Positions 15,904-25,238 of a stretch of 50,079 bases of DNA are shown piece by piece. Below the pieces are notes generated by a model. It was not told the DNA's origin. It searched no databases and saw only the letters and a program-made list of their open reading frames with translations. The DNA comes from Demequina lutea (GTDB taxonomy: Bacteria > Actinomycetota > Actinomycetes > Actinomycetales > Demequinaceae): positions 1-50,079 of the forward strand of contig QKAX01000113.1 in the NCBI GenBank assembly GCA_003246255.1. Direction: 5' to 3'. A program made the position numbers and the translations under genes. Positions within the stretch are counted from its first letter, which is position 1. Each line of letters starts with the position of its first letter.

Positions 15904-17040
15904 ATGATCAAGATGAACAAGCTCGCGATTGCCGCGGGCCTGAGCGCCATGGCACTGTCCATGGCGGCGTGCTCCTCGGACGCCGCGTCCGAGGACACCT
16001 CTGCCGCCGCCGGCGGCGGGGACGCCCCCGCAGTCAGCGGTGACTGCAACGTGGGCATCGCGATGCCCACCCGCTCGCTTGAGCGCTGGATCAACGACGG
16101 TGAGGGCCTCCAGGCCCGCCTCGAGGCCGACGGCTGCACCGTGGACCTCCAGTACGCCGACAACGAGACCGACCAGCAGATCTCGCAGATCCAGAACATG
16201 GTGGCCAACGGCGTCAACATCCTGGTGATCGCGTCGATCGACGGCACCACGCTCGGCCCGGTGCTCGAGCAGGCCGCCGCCTCCGACGTCAAGGTGATTG
16301 CGTACGACCGTCTCATCAACGACACGCCCAACGTGGACTACTACGCCACGTTCGACAACGAGTCGGTGGGCACCCTGCAGGGTGAGTACATCGTCGACAC
16401 CCTCGGCCTGGCCGATGGCGCCGGCCCGTTCAACTTCGAGCCCTTCGCCGGCAGCCCCGACGACAACAACGCCCGCTACTTCTTCAAGGGCGCGTGGGAC
16501 GTGCTGAGCCCCTACGTCGAGAGCGGCCAGCTGGTCGTTCAGTCGGGTAAGGCTCCCGCGACGGTGGACGACTGGCAGTCGATCGGCATCCTGGGTTGGG
16601 GTTCTGACGACGCCCAGGCCGAGATGGACAACCGCCTGAGCTCGTTCTACACCGACCAGAAGGTCGACGTGGTGCTCTCGCCCAACGACTCGCTGGCCGT
16701 GGGCATCGCGCAGTCGCTCGTCAACGCCGGCTACACCGCCGACGACTTCCCGGTCCTCACGGGCCAGGACGGCGACAAGGCTGCCGTGACCAACATCCTC
16801 GCTGGCAACCAGTCGATGACGGTCTGGAAGGACACCCGCCTGCTGGGCGAGCGCGTCGAGATGATGATCAAGTCCATCATCGCCGGCGAGGAGCCCGAGG
16901 TGAACGACACCACCACGTACGACAACGGCGTCAAGGTCGTTCCCTCGTACCTGATCACGCCCGAGGTCGTCACGGCCGACACGGTGCAGTCGAAGCTGAT
17001 TGACTCCGGCTTCCTCAAGCCCGAGGACGTGGGCCTCTAG
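15904..17040 (+). CDS. Sugar ABC transporter substrate-binding lipoprotein, ChvE-like
   Basis: 378 residues. Signal peptide with lipobox LSMAAC at about residues 18-23, so a lipoprotein anchored outside the membrane; an acidic Ser/Ala-rich linker follows. The mature part is a type I periplasmic-binding-protein fold (GIAMPTRSLERWINDGEGL, ILVIASIDGTTLGPVLEQA, VKVIAYDRLI, FPVLTGQDGDKAAVTNI). It matches the ChvE/multiple-monosaccharide binding proteins that pair with MmsA and MmsB, which follow directly. With xylA-xylB divergent, xylose is the likely ligand, but these proteins often also bind glucose, arabinose or galactose. AAGGAAGGGA lies upstream of ATG 15904; a second ATG 9 bp on is less well placed. 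Confidence 0.93.
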   Translation: MIKMNKLAIAAGLSAMALSMAACSSDAASEDTSAAAGGGDAPAVSGDCNVGIAMPTRSLERWINDGEGLQARLEADGCTVDLQYADNETDQQISQIQNMVANGVNILVIASIDGTTLGPVLEQAAASDVKVIAYDRLINDTPNVDYYATFDNESVGTLQGEYIVDTLGLADGAGPFNFEPFAGSPDDNNARYFFKGAWDVLSPYVESGQLVVQSGKAPATVDDWQSIGILGWGSDDAQAEMDNRLSSFYTDQKVDVVLSPNDSLAVGIAQSLVNAGYTADDFPVLTGQDGDKAAVTNILAGNQSMTVWKDTRLLGERVEMMIKSIIAGEEPEVNDTTTYDNGVKVVPSYLITPEVVTADTVQSKLIDSGFLKPEDVGL

Positions 17041-17052
17041 CAACCGCTGAGC

Positions 17053-17086
17053 CGGTGGCGGCTGCGGGCAACTGCGGCCGCCACCG
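17053..17086 (+). terminator. Hairpin between binding-protein and ATPase genes
   Basis: A 10-bp perfect stem CGGTGGCGGC/GCCGCCACCG with a 14-nt loop, 12 bp after the binding-protein stop. Such intraoperonic stems commonly raise binding-protein mRNA over the transporter genes. Confidence 0.55.
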
Positions 17087-17130
17087 CTCGGTGCGCCATC
17101 ACCAACTGGCAACGATCAGGAAGGAATACC

Positions 17131-18660
17131 GTGTCGGATCTCATCCTCCGCATGACGGACATCGTCAAGGAGTTCTCTGGAGTACGCGCCCTCGACGGCG
17201 TGTCGCTGGAGGTCGCCCGCGGCGAGGTTCACGGCATCTGCGGTGAGAACGGTGCAGGAAAGTCGACCCTCATGAAGGTGCTCTCCGGCGTCTACCCTCA
17301 CGGCAACTTTGAAGGCACCATCGAGTTCGACGGCAAGCCCGCCGAGTTCCGCTCGATCAATGACTCCGAAGACGCCGGCATTGTCATCATTCACCAGGAG
17401 CTCGCGCTCTCGCCCTATCTGTCGATCGCGGAGAACATCTTCCTCGGCAACGAGAGGGCGGGCCACGGCGTCATCGACTGGCACGACACCAACTCGCAGG
17501 CGCAGGAGCTCCTGAACCGCGTGGGTCTCAATGAAGACGTCACCACCCCCGTCCTCCAGCTCGGCGTGGGCAAGCAGCAGCTTGTCGAGATCGCTAAGGC
17601 GCTGTCGAAGGACGTCAAGCTCCTCATCCTCGACGAGCCCACCGCCGCGCTCAACGACGACGACTCCGCCCACCTTCTGGACCTCATTCGCGGGCTTCGC
17701 AATCAGGGGATCACGTGCATCATCATTTCGCACAAGCTCCAGGAGATTCGGTCCATCGCCGACACCATCTCGGTGATCCGCGACGGTCACACGGTGGATG
17801 GCTTCGCCATGACCGACAAGGACAACTCGGAGCAGCGCCTCATTCGCTCGATGGTGGGACGCCCGCTTGACAATCTGTTCCCGCCGCGCGACCCCAAGAT
17901 CGGCGACGAGGTGTTCAGGGTGGAGAACTGGACCGCCTATCACCCCGTCGACACGGGCCGCAAGGTGGTCAGCGACGCGTCGTTCTTTGTGCGCGCGGGC
18001 GAGATCGTGGGCTTCGCCGGCCTCATGGGAGCAGGCCGCACCGAGCTCGCCATGAGCCTCTTTGGCCGCCAGTACGGCACCAAGATCACCGGCACCGTGT
18101 ACCGCCGAGGCGAACAGATCCACACGCGCACAGTCAACGAGGCGATCGACAACGGCCTCGCCTACGTCACCGAGGACCGCAAGCACTACGGCCTCAACCT
18201 CATCTCCTCGATCGCCGCCAACATCACTGGCGCAAACATGGCGGGCGTGTCCAAGTGGGGCGTCATCGACCTACACGACGAGGCCGAGGTGGCCGAGCAG
18301 TACCGCACGGCACTCAACATCAAGACCGACACCGTCTCGCGCCACGTGGGCACGCTCTCTGGAGGCAACCAGCAGAAGGTGGTGCTCTCGAAGTGGCTCT
18401 ACACCACTCCCGAGGTCCTCATCCTCGACGAGCCGACGCGCGGCGTTGACGTGGGCGCAAAATACGAGATCTACGGCATCATCAACGACCTCGCCGCACA
18501 GGGCAAGGCCGTGGTGGTGATCTCGTCCGAGCTTCCCGAGCTGCTCGGACTGTGCGATCGGATCTACACGATCGCCGAGGGCCGCATTACCGGCGACGTG
18601 CCCAGGGCCGACGCCACTCAGGAACGACTGATGCAACTCATGACAGTGGGAGAGAACTAA
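17131..18660 (+). CDS. mmsA: Sugar ABC transporter ATP-binding protein, MmsA/GguA type
   Basis: 509 residues with two fused ABC domains, as in ribose/xylose-type importers. The first has Walker A GENGAGKST (residues 38-46) and Walker B LLILDEPTAALN; its signature is degenerate (LGVGKQQ). The second has a degenerate Walker A (GLMGAGRTE) but an intact signature LSGGNQQK and Walker B LILDEPTRGVD. This asymmetry is normal for the family. It energises uptake with the preceding binding protein and following permease. GTG start at 17131, preceded by CAGGAAGGAA. The permease ATG follows after 2 bp. Confidence 0.95.
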   Translation: MSDLILRMTDIVKEFSGVRALDGVSLEVARGEVHGICGENGAGKSTLMKVLSGVYPHGNFEGTIEFDGKPAEFRSINDSEDAGIVIIHQELALSPYLSIAENIFLGNERAGHGVIDWHDTNSQAQELLNRVGLNEDVTTPVLQLGVGKQQLVEIAKALSKDVKLLILDEPTAALNDDDSAHLLDLIRGLRNQGITCIIISHKLQEIRSIADTISVIRDGHTVDGFAMTDKDNSEQRLIRSMVGRPLDNLFPPRDPKIGDEVFRVENWTAYHPVDTGRKVVSDASFFVRAGEIVGFAGLMGAGRTELAMSLFGRQYGTKITGTVYRRGEQIHTRTVNEAIDNGLAYVTEDRKHYGLNLISSIAANITGANMAGVSKWGVIDLHDEAEVAEQYRTALNIKTDTVSRHVGTLSGGNQQKVVLSKWLYTTPEVLILDEPTRGVDVGAKYEIYGIINDLAAQGKAVVVISSELPELLGLCDRIYTIAEGRITGDVPRADATQERLMQLMTVGEN

Positions 18661-18662
18661 CG

Positions 18663-19861
18663 ATGTCCGAAGCAACTGCCGAGCGGGCGGGCGCCAAGCG
18701 CCCCCAGCTCAAGATCAACGCCCGGGATTATGGCCTGGTAGGCGCGCTGCTGGTCATCGTGCTGCTGTTCCAGTTCTGGTTTACAGGCGGTCGCCTGCTC
18801 GCAGCGGGTAACCCCAACAACCTCATCGGCCAGAACGCCTACGTGGTGGTCTTGGCGATCGGCATGGTGATGGTCATCATCGCCGGCCACATCGACCTCT
18901 CAGTCGGCTCGCTCGTGGCGATGATCGGCGCAGTCGTGGCTCTCGCCATGGAGGACTGGGGCCTTCCAGTGATCGTGGCGATCCTGCTCGCCCTCGTGAT
19001 CGGCGGCCTCGTGGGAGCCTGGCAGGGCTTCTGGGTGGCCTTCGTCAGAGTGCCAGCGTTCATCGTGACGCTGGCGGGCATGCTGATCTACCGCGGCCTC
19101 GCGATCGTGTTCCTCACCGGCGGCACCATCGGCGGCCTTCCTAACGGCTTCAACCAGATCGCCAACGGCTGGGTGCCCAAGTTCCTGGGTGAGGCCGGCG
19201 GCCTCGACCTGTTCACGATGGTGCTCGGCGCTGTCGGTGCACTCGCCTACGTGGGGCTCCAGGTGCGCACCCGTGCCACGCTCAAGGCCCGCAACCTTGC
19301 TCGCGAGAGCGTCGCGGTATTTGCCGTGAAGTCGGTCGTGGTGGTGGCAGCTGTGCTGTACGTCGCGTACCTGCTGGCCAACTACCAGGGCACGCCGTAC
19401 GTGCTGTTCCTACTGGCGGTGCTGGTGCTCGCCTACACCTTCGTGCTCAACCGCACAGTGTTCGGGCGCCACATCTACGCGATGGGTGGCAACCGCTTCG
19501 CCGCCATGATGTCCGGCGTCAAGACCAAGTGGGTGGACTTCTTCATCTTCGTGAACATCGGCGTCCTCGCCGCTGTCGCCGCGATCGTGACCACCGCCCG
19601 CGCGGGAGCCGCCGTCTCGTCGGCGGTAACTTCTACGAGCTCGACGCCATTGCGTCGGTGTTCATCGGTGGCGCCGCGGTGCAGGGCGGCGTCGGCAAGG
19701 TCTCCGGCGCCGTGATCGGAGCGCTCGTCATGGGCGTGCTGAACCAGGGACTCTCGATCGCGGGCGTTGACTCGGCGTGGCAGCAGGTCATTAAGGGCCT
19801 CGTGCTGCTGGCCGCTGTAGCCTTCGACGTAGTCAACCGCCGCCGCTCCGGCACGGCGTAA
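18663..19861 (+). pseudogene. mmsB: Sugar ABC transporter permease, MmsB/GguB type, with a frameshift
   Basis: About 399 codons of a polytopic permease of the ribose/xylose class (AIGMVMVIIAGHIDLSVGS, VRVPAFIVTLAGMLIYRG, GRHIYAMGGNRFAAMMSG are family hallmarks). The reading frame is intact to about 19625 and would then run into 30 junk residues ending at 19715. The true C-terminus (NFYELDAIASVFIGGAAVQGG, cut here) continues in the frame one base back, to TAA 19859-19861. One G is missing where family members read SAGxNFELDAIA: the sequence has GCGGTAAC instead of GCGGGTAAC. Either a sequencing or assembly error or a real mutation that removes the last two helices and the cytoplasmic end. ATG at 18663, two bases after mmsA; the longer upstream frame is overlap with mmsA. 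Confidence 0.85.
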
Positions 19862-19902
19862 TCCATTCGCATAGGGAGCGCGCCATCGTCACCACGGCTG
19901 AC

Positions 19903-21168
19903 ATGTCGGGGGCAAAGCCCCAGGTGACGGTGGCGCGCTCGCTTGCGTCCGGAAAGGGAAGCCGGGTCGACGCGACGCGACGCCATAACCTCTCCACCAT
20001 CCTTACAGCGGTCCATCACCGCCCGGGGATGTCGCGCGCGGAGCTGACGCGCCAGAGCGGGCTGAACCGCTCCACAGTGGGCGCGCTGGTCGCGGAGCTG
20101 ACGGACCTGGGACTCGTGCGCGAGGTGGCCCCCGCGGAGCACTCCTCACGGGGCCGCCCTAGCCCGCACGTGTATCCCCGCGCAGACGTCACAGTGCTCG
20201 CCATCAACCCCGACACCGACGCCGTCACGATAGGCCTCGTGGGCCTTGGCGGCACAGTTCACGAGCGCATGCGCCACGAGTGGTCAGCTCCCCCCACTGT
20301 GGAGCAGACCATCGAAGTGGTGGCGGACGCGTATCGCGCGCTCGCCGCGTCCATGAGCGACGACACAGTGTTGCTCGGCGCAGGCGTGGCCGTGCCCGGC
20401 CTCGTCAGGTCCGACGACTCCTTCGTGGTGAGGGCACCTCACCTCGACTGGACAAACGAGCCGCTCGGCGAGAAGCTCTCGCGCGCACTTGGGGTTCCCG
20501 TAGTGGTGCGCAACGACGCCCGTGTGGCAACCGTGGCGGAGACAGTCTTTGGCGCCGGCCGCGGCGTGAGCGACCTCGTGTACCTCAACGGATCGAGGTC
20601 CGGAATCGGAGGAGGCGCCGTCATCGACGGCCTCACCCTGCGGGGCCGCGACGGGTTCGGTGGGGAGTTTGGCCACACGGCAGTGGCCGGAGGTCGCGAG
20701 CAATGCCACTGCGGACGGCGAGGCTGCCTTGAGACGGAAGTGAGCCTCGAGCGCCTGCTCGAGCCCCTCGGACTTGCCAACGTGGACCTGGTGGATCTCG
20801 ACGACGAGATCGCGCGCAACGCAGCCGACCCCAAGGTGCGTGCCGAGATTCAGCGGCAGCTGGGTGTGCTCGCCAACGCGGTGGGCAACGCCATCTCAAT
20901 CTTCAACCCCGACACCGTGGTGCTGGGTGGCTTCCTCGGTTCGCTGTACGCGGCCGCCCCCGCGGTGCTCGACGCCGCGGTGCAGAAGGACTCGTTCGCG
21001 CCCATCTCGGACGGCATCCGCATCGAGCGGGCGCAGCTCGGCTCGCGCGTGCACCTCGTGGGTGCCGCGGAGTTGGGCTTCCTGCCCCTGCTCCGCGACC
21101 CCGCGAGTTACGCCAAGGTCACCGCGGCATCGTCGATGCGCAGCGTCACCGACGCCACTTCGGCGTAG
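19903..21168 (+). CDS. ROK-family transcriptional repressor, XylR-like
   Basis: 421 residues. Residues ~25-85 form a winged helix-turn-helix (ILTAVHHRPGMSRAELTRQSGLNRSTVGALVAELTDLGLV); the rest is a ROK sugar-kinase fold with the zinc motif CHCGRRGC at 268-275 and DGFGGEFGHTAV upstream. In XylR/NagC-type repressors this domain binds sugar or sugar phosphate instead of catalysing. Position after the xylose transporter and near xylAB makes xylose the likely effector and the dyads at 15504-15636 the likely targets. The only AGGGAG sits about 25 nt before the ATG, too far, so the start is slightly uncertain. The gene overlaps the GH43 gene tail-to-tail by 61 bp. Confidence 0.92.
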   Translation: MSGAKPQVTVARSLASGKGSRVDATRRHNLSTILTAVHHRPGMSRAELTRQSGLNRSTVGALVAELTDLGLVREVAPAEHSSRGRPSPHVYPRADVTVLAINPDTDAVTIGLVGLGGTVHERMRHEWSAPPTVEQTIEVVADAYRALAASMSDDTVLLGAGVAVPGLVRSDDSFVVRAPHLDWTNEPLGEKLSRALGVPVVVRNDARVATVAETVFGAGRGVSDLVYLNGSRSGIGGGAVIDGLTLRGRDGFGGEFGHTAVAGGREQCHCGRRGCLETEVSLERLLEPLGLANVDLVDLDDEIARNAADPKVRAEIQRQLGVLANAVGNAISIFNPDTVVLGGFLGSLYAAAPAVLDAAVQKDSFAPISDGIRIERAQLGSRVHLVGAAELGFLPLLRDPASYAKVTAASSMRSVTDATSA

Positions 21169-22649
21169 CCCTCCCCCACGGCCACGGGCCCGCACCAGCT
21201 ACCCAGGAACCACAGCGCGCGACCGGTGGTGAGGTAGTCAGTAGAGACTGTGGCCACGACCTGGCCGTCGAACACGGCGGTGGCCGCACGCTCGGTGAGG
21301 CGCAGTTCGATGTCGTGAGCCAGGGCGGGATCCGTGGTGCCTCCCTCGATCACCTGCCGCCCCTCGTCGTCCACGCGCACCAGCTGCACCAGGCCGTCGG
21401 CCGTGAAGGACAGCTCGAGCAGAGCGGACTCTGTGGTGCGCAGCAGCAGGCCGGCCCGGACGTCGCCGGAGGGCCGCAGCGCCACGCGCGCGCCCACAGT
21501 GCACCGACGCGTCGGAACTCGCCGTCCCAAGAAGGCCGTGAGACCCACCTCGTACGGTTCAGTCGTGGTCGCCGCAAGCCTCACGCCGCCCTTACCGAGC
21601 GTCACGAACTCCTGCGGGTGCCAGCGCACGCCGGTCCACTCGCCGTCGAGGTCGCGGCCCTCGAAGCTATCGGTCACGACGGCGGGCCAGGCGCGCTGGT
21701 CGGGCACACCATCGGCCTCCATGACGGGCGCCACGAGGCCCGAACCGGGCGAGAAGATCGGCCTGTTGCCCTCCCAAGTCACGGGGACGAGGTGGGTCTG
21801 GCGACCGCATAGCCCATTGACGCCGTCGGCCTGGACAGTTCCCAGCATGACCGCCCACGTGCGCCCCTCCGCGTCGTCCACGAGGTCCGCGTGGCCGATG
21901 TTGGCGATGGGCACCGTGTCGCCCAGGAACCGGTGCGTGAGGCGCGGATTGCCGATATCGCCCACGTACGGCCCGGTGATGTCGTCGGCGTACGCGACGC
22001 ACACGGCATGGTCGCGGTCGGTGCCTCCCTCGGCCGCCATCAGCATCCAACCTCCGTTGCGAGCCGGATAGATGTGCGGACCCTCGGCCCAACCGGCCCC
22101 CAGGAGCGCGCCTCGCCAGATCACATGCAGGTCGCCGATCGGCTGAAAGGTGACCGGATCGAGCTCGGTGAGCCACACGTCGCACTGCCCCGGCCACAGC
22201 CCCGGCTCCTGCAACTCGGTACCGCACAACCACACCCGATCACCGTCAAAAGTGAGGCTCGGATCGATGCCGCCGACGCCCTCGAACCAGATCGGATCGC
22301 TCCAGGGACCCGCGGGATCGGTCGCGGTGACGAGGAAGTGCCCGGACCTCGCAGGCGGCACTTCTTCGCCCGGAATCACTGTACATACCAGGTAGAACGT
22401 TCCTTCGTGAGAACGCAGCGTGGGCGCGTAGAGACCCTTGGATCCGGCAATTCCAGTGAAGTCGAGCTGCCCAGGTCGATGGATCGCGTGGCCCACCAAC
22501 TCCCAATCCACAAGGTTCGTGGAGCGATGAATCGGCAACCCGGGAAGGTACTCAAATGTCGACGTCGCCATGAAGTACTCGTCCCCCACGCGGCACAGCG
22601 AGGGGTCCGGGTGACTGCCAGGCAGGACGGGATTTCGATAGGTACCCAA
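21108..22649 (-). CDS. GH43-family beta-xylosidase / arabinofuranosidase
   Basis: 513 residues. An N-terminal five-bladed propeller carries the three acidic residues of the family: Asp in SHPDPSL, Asp in VGGIDPSLTF (transition-state modulator) and Glu in WAEGPHIYP (general acid). From about residue 330 a beta-sandwich domain follows, as in beta-xylosidases of this family. No signal peptide, so it acts inside the cell on imported xylo-oligosaccharides, releasing xylose and perhaps arabinose. It is divergent from the oligosaccharide transporter operon, with shared operators between them. Its last 61 bp overlap the 3' end of the ROK gene on the other strand. Confidence 0.93.
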   Translation of the reverse strand: MGTYRNPVLPGSHPDPSLCRVGDEYFMATSTFEYLPGLPIHRSTNLVDWELVGHAIHRPGQLDFTGIAGSKGLYAPTLRSHEGTFYLVCTVIPGEEVPPARSGHFLVTATDPAGPWSDPIWFEGVGGIDPSLTFDGDRVWLCGTELQEPGLWPGQCDVWLTELDPVTFQPIGDLHVIWRGALLGAGWAEGPHIYPARNGGWMLMAAEGGTDRDHAVCVAYADDITGPYVGDIGNPRLTHRFLGDTVPIANIGHADLVDDAEGRTWAVMLGTVQADGVNGLCGRQTHLVPVTWEGNRPIFSPGSGLVAPVMEADGVPDQRAWPAVVTDSFEGRDLDGEWTGVRWHPQEFVTLGKGGVRLAATTTEPYEVGLTAFLGRRVPTRRCTVGARVALRPSGDVRAGLLLRTTESALLELSFTADGLVQLVRVDDEGRQVIEGGTTDPALAHDIELRLTERAATAVFDGQVVATVSTDYLTTGRALWFLGSWCGPVAVGEGYAEVASVTLRIDDAAVTLA

Positions 22650-22709
22650 GGCGACTCCTTTGTCGTGTGCGATGGCGCTGCGCCCGTTGGCCAGCGCCTA
22701 TGGCACGCA

Positions 22710-22771
22710 AATATAACGCTATCGAAAACCTTATTGAAAACGTTTGACAGCGACGGGTTTCACGTTAAAGA
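22710..22771. promoter_or_regulatory. Divergent promoters and twin operators, GH43 gene / oligosaccharide transporter
   Basis: Two related sites 12 bp apart, CGCTATCGAAAACC (22717-22730) and CCTTATTGAAAACG (22729-22742), each match 12/14 of CGTTATCGAAAACG, the complement of the operator at 10213. On the minus strand TATATT (22715-22710) is a good -10 for the GH43 gene with TTTCAA 18 bp upstream. On the plus strand TTGACA (22744-22749) with TAAAGA (22766-22771) may serve the transporter. The remaining 22650-22906 region shows nothing else. Confidence 0.6.
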
Positions 22772-22906
22772 CTGGCGGCGATCGCCCGGCAACTGATGCC
22801 GGGAGGTTGCAAGGGGAAGCGGCGCGGGGTCGTGCCAACACCCTCCACCCGTTGCGGTGCGCCAACGCCGGCGCATCACTCAATGACGAGAGACAGGTAC
22901 CACCGC

Positions 22907-24214
22907 ATGATGCGAAAGAAGTTGATGGCCGCGTCAGTCGGCCTCGCCGCGGGCGCGCTCCTCCTGAGCGCCTGCACCAGCAGCACCGACTCCGAGGGCT
23001 CCACCTCAGCCGACGGCGCGCAGCCCGTCGAGCTCGAACTGTGGCAGAACTCCACTACTGGCGACGGCATGCAGTACTGGGAGGACATGGCGGCCGCGTT
23101 CCACGAGGCCAACCCGAACGTGACGGTCAACGTGACGTCCATTCAGAACGAGGACATGGACGGCAAGCTCCAGACCGCGCTGAACTCGGGCGACGCTCCC
23201 GACATCTTCATGGCGCGAGGCGGCGGCAAGCTGGCCGACGTCGTAGCCGCGGGCCAGGTCATGGACCTGTCCGACAAGCTCTCCGCTGACACGATGGACG
23301 CCCTGAGCGGCGCACTCGGCGCGTTCATGATCGACGGCAAGTACTACGGTGTTCCCACCGCCGTACTGCCTGAGGGCTTCTTCTACAGCCAGGACGTGTT
23401 TGACGCCGCAGGCATCTCGAGCACGCCCAAGACCCTCGACGAGTTGAACGGCGCCGTGGACAAGCTCAAGGCGGCGGGCTACCAGCCCATCGCCGTGGGA
23501 GCCCAGGACGCATGGCCGGCCGGTCACTGGTACTACAACTTCGCGTTGCGCCAGTGCTCGCAGGACGTCATGAACGAGGCCGCCACCACGCGCACCTTCG
23601 ATGACCCGTGCTGGCTGCGCGCCGGTGAGGATCTGGCCGACTTCGTGGCCACGAACCCCTTCAACGAGGGCTTCCTCACCACCTCCGCCCAGCAGGGCGC
23701 CGGCTCGTCGGCTGGCCTCCTGGCCAACCGCCTCGCCGGTATGGAGCTCATGGGGGCGTGGGACCCCGGTGTCATCGCGTCTCTCACGCCCGACGAGCAG
23801 CCGCTGCCCGACCTCGCATGGTTCCCCTTCCCCGAGATTGACGGTGGAGACGGAACGCCCGGCGCGATGATGGGTGGAGCCGACGGCTACGCCTGCTACG
23901 TGGACGCTCCCGCCGAGTGCGTGGACTTCCTCGAGTTCATCTCCACGCAGGAGAACCAGGAGAAGTACGCGGCGGCGTTCCAGACGATCCCCGCCAACAA
24001 GTACGCCCAGGAGAGCTCGGTGACCGATCCGGCGCTCAGCAACCTGCTGACCGCCTACAACGACGCCCCGTACGTGATGCTGTGGCTGGACACCATGTAC
24101 GGCCAGAACGTGGGCAACGCCCTCAACGTGGCCGTCGTGGACCTGCTCGCAGGATCCGGTACGGCTCAGGATCTGGTGGACGCGGTCAACGAGGCCGCTG
24201 CCCAGGAGTCCTGA
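22907..24214 (+). CDS. Extracellular solute-binding lipoprotein (family 1), xylo-oligosaccharide uptake
   Basis: 435 residues. Signal peptide with lipobox LLLSAC (about residues 16-21), then a Ser/Thr-rich linker and a family 1 solute-binding fold (LELWQNSTTGDGMQYWEDMAAAFHEANP, given in part as MQYWEDMAAAFHEANP; GKYYGVPTAVLPEGFFYSQD). Such proteins deliver di- and oligosaccharides to MalFG-type permeases, which follow. Between GH43 and GH3 xylosidases, xylobiose or longer xylo-oligosaccharides are the likely ligand (BxlE-like role), an inference from context. ATG 22907 or 22910; the upstream 37 codons in frame have no signal-peptide character. Confidence 0.92.
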   Translation: MMRKKLMAASVGLAAGALLLSACTSSTDSEGSTSADGAQPVELELWQNSTTGDGMQYWEDMAAAFHEANPNVTVNVTSIQNEDMDGKLQTALNSGDAPDIFMARGGGKLADVVAAGQVMDLSDKLSADTMDALSGALGAFMIDGKYYGVPTAVLPEGFFYSQDVFDAAGISSTPKTLDELNGAVDKLKAAGYQPIAVGAQDAWPAGHWYYNFALRQCSQDVMNEAATTRTFDDPCWLRAGEDLADFVATNPFNEGFLTTSAQQGAGSSAGLLANRLAGMELMGAWDPGVIASLTPDEQPLPDLAWFPFPEIDGGDGTPGAMMGGADGYACYVDAPAECVDFLEFISTQENQEKYAAAFQTIPANKYAQESSVTDPALSNLLTAYNDAPYVMLWLDTMYGQNVGNALNVAVVDLLAGSGTAQDLVDAVNEAAAQES

Positions 24215-24227
24215 GGTACATAGCACC

Positions 24228-25238
24228 ATGGCAACCCTGAACGAGACCCCCCTCACCGGGGCCAACTCGTCCGCGGCAGCCAGCACGGACGGGGGCGACG
24301 CCCAGGCGTCGTCCCCGTCCCGCCGCCGCCGGACCACTTCCTGGCGAACGCGGGGCGAGATCGCCCTGCTCGCCGGGCCAGCCCTCATCGTCTTCTTCGC
24401 GTTCGTCATCTTCCCTGTGGCGATGGCGGCGTACTACGGCTTCTTCGCGTGGAGCGGCTTTGGGCCCGCCACGAATTTTGTGGGAATCCGCAACTACGTG
24501 GATATCCTCACGGACCCCGATTTCCACCAGGCGCTGTGGCACAACATTGAGATCATCGTGCTCTCCTTGGTGCTTCAGGGCCCCATCGCGATCGGACTCG
24601 CACTGCTGCTGAACCGGCAGCTCAAGTTCCAGTCCGTGCTTCGCGTTCTGATCTTTGTGCCCTATGTGATCGCTGAGGTCGTCGTCGGCACCGGCTGGCG
24701 GCTCATGCTCGCCACGTCGGGTGCGCTCAATGACCTGCTCACCAAGGTGGGGCTCGAGTCGTGGACCCGCGACTGGCTCTCCGATCCCAAGATCGCGCTG
24801 TGGTCGCTCATGGCGATTATCACGTGGAAGTATGTCGGCTTTGCCGTGATTCTCTTCTTGGCCGGCCTGCAGGGCATCCCTACCGAGGTGATGGAGGCTG
24901 CGGCGATCGACGGTGCGTCGTATTGGCAGATTCAGCGCCGCATCACGCTCCCCCTGCTCGCCCCCACCATCCGCATCTGGGCGTTCTTGTCGATGATCGG
25001 CTCACTGCAGCTGTTCGATCTCGTGTACATCATCTGGGGTCAGTACGTGGCGAAGGTTGCCGGTACTTCCACGATGGCCACGTACATGGTGGTCTCGGGC
25101 CGCGGCGCGGGGCAATACGGCTACGGAAGCGCGGTCGCAGTGGTCATCTTCTTCATTTCGTTGATCTTTGCGCTCGTCTACCAGCGCTTTGTGCTCCGCC
25201 GTGACACGCAGGGTGCCGTGACGGGAGGTGCCGCATGA
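24228..25238 (+). CDS. Sugar ABC transporter permease, MalF type
   Basis: 336 residues, a ~40-residue cytoplasmic Ser/Arg-rich N-terminus and six membrane helices. The EAA loop that docks on the ATPase is EVMEAAAIDGASYWQIQRRI (about residues 221-240). It forms a heterodimer with the next gene product, whose ATG overlaps its stop (ATGA). No ATPase gene is present in this operon, so a shared MsiK-type ATPase encoded elsewhere is probably used, as is known for oligosaccharide importers of Streptomyces. Confidence 0.93.
   Translation: MATLNETPLTGANSSAAASTDGGDAQASSPSRRRRTTSWRTRGEIALLAGPALIVFFAFVIFPVAMAAYYGFFAWSGFGPATNFVGIRNYVDILTDPDFHQALWHNIEIIVLSLVLQGPIAIGLALLLNRQLKFQSVLRVLIFVPYVIAEVVVGTGWRLMLATSGALNDLLTKVGLESWTRDWLSDPKIALWSLMAIITWKYVGFAVILFLAGLQGIPTEVMEAAAIDGASYWQIQRRITLPLLAPTIRIWAFLSMIGSLQLFDLVYIIWGQYVAKVAGTSTMATYMVVSGRGAGQYGYGSAVAVVIFFISLIFALVYQRFVLRRDTQGAVTGGAA

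Noticed and set aside
19611-19640. Programmed -1 frameshift in the mmsB-type gene
   Set aside because: No slippery heptamer or downstream pseudoknot is seen, and the homologous gene is a single frame in related transporters; deletion or sequencing error is simpler.
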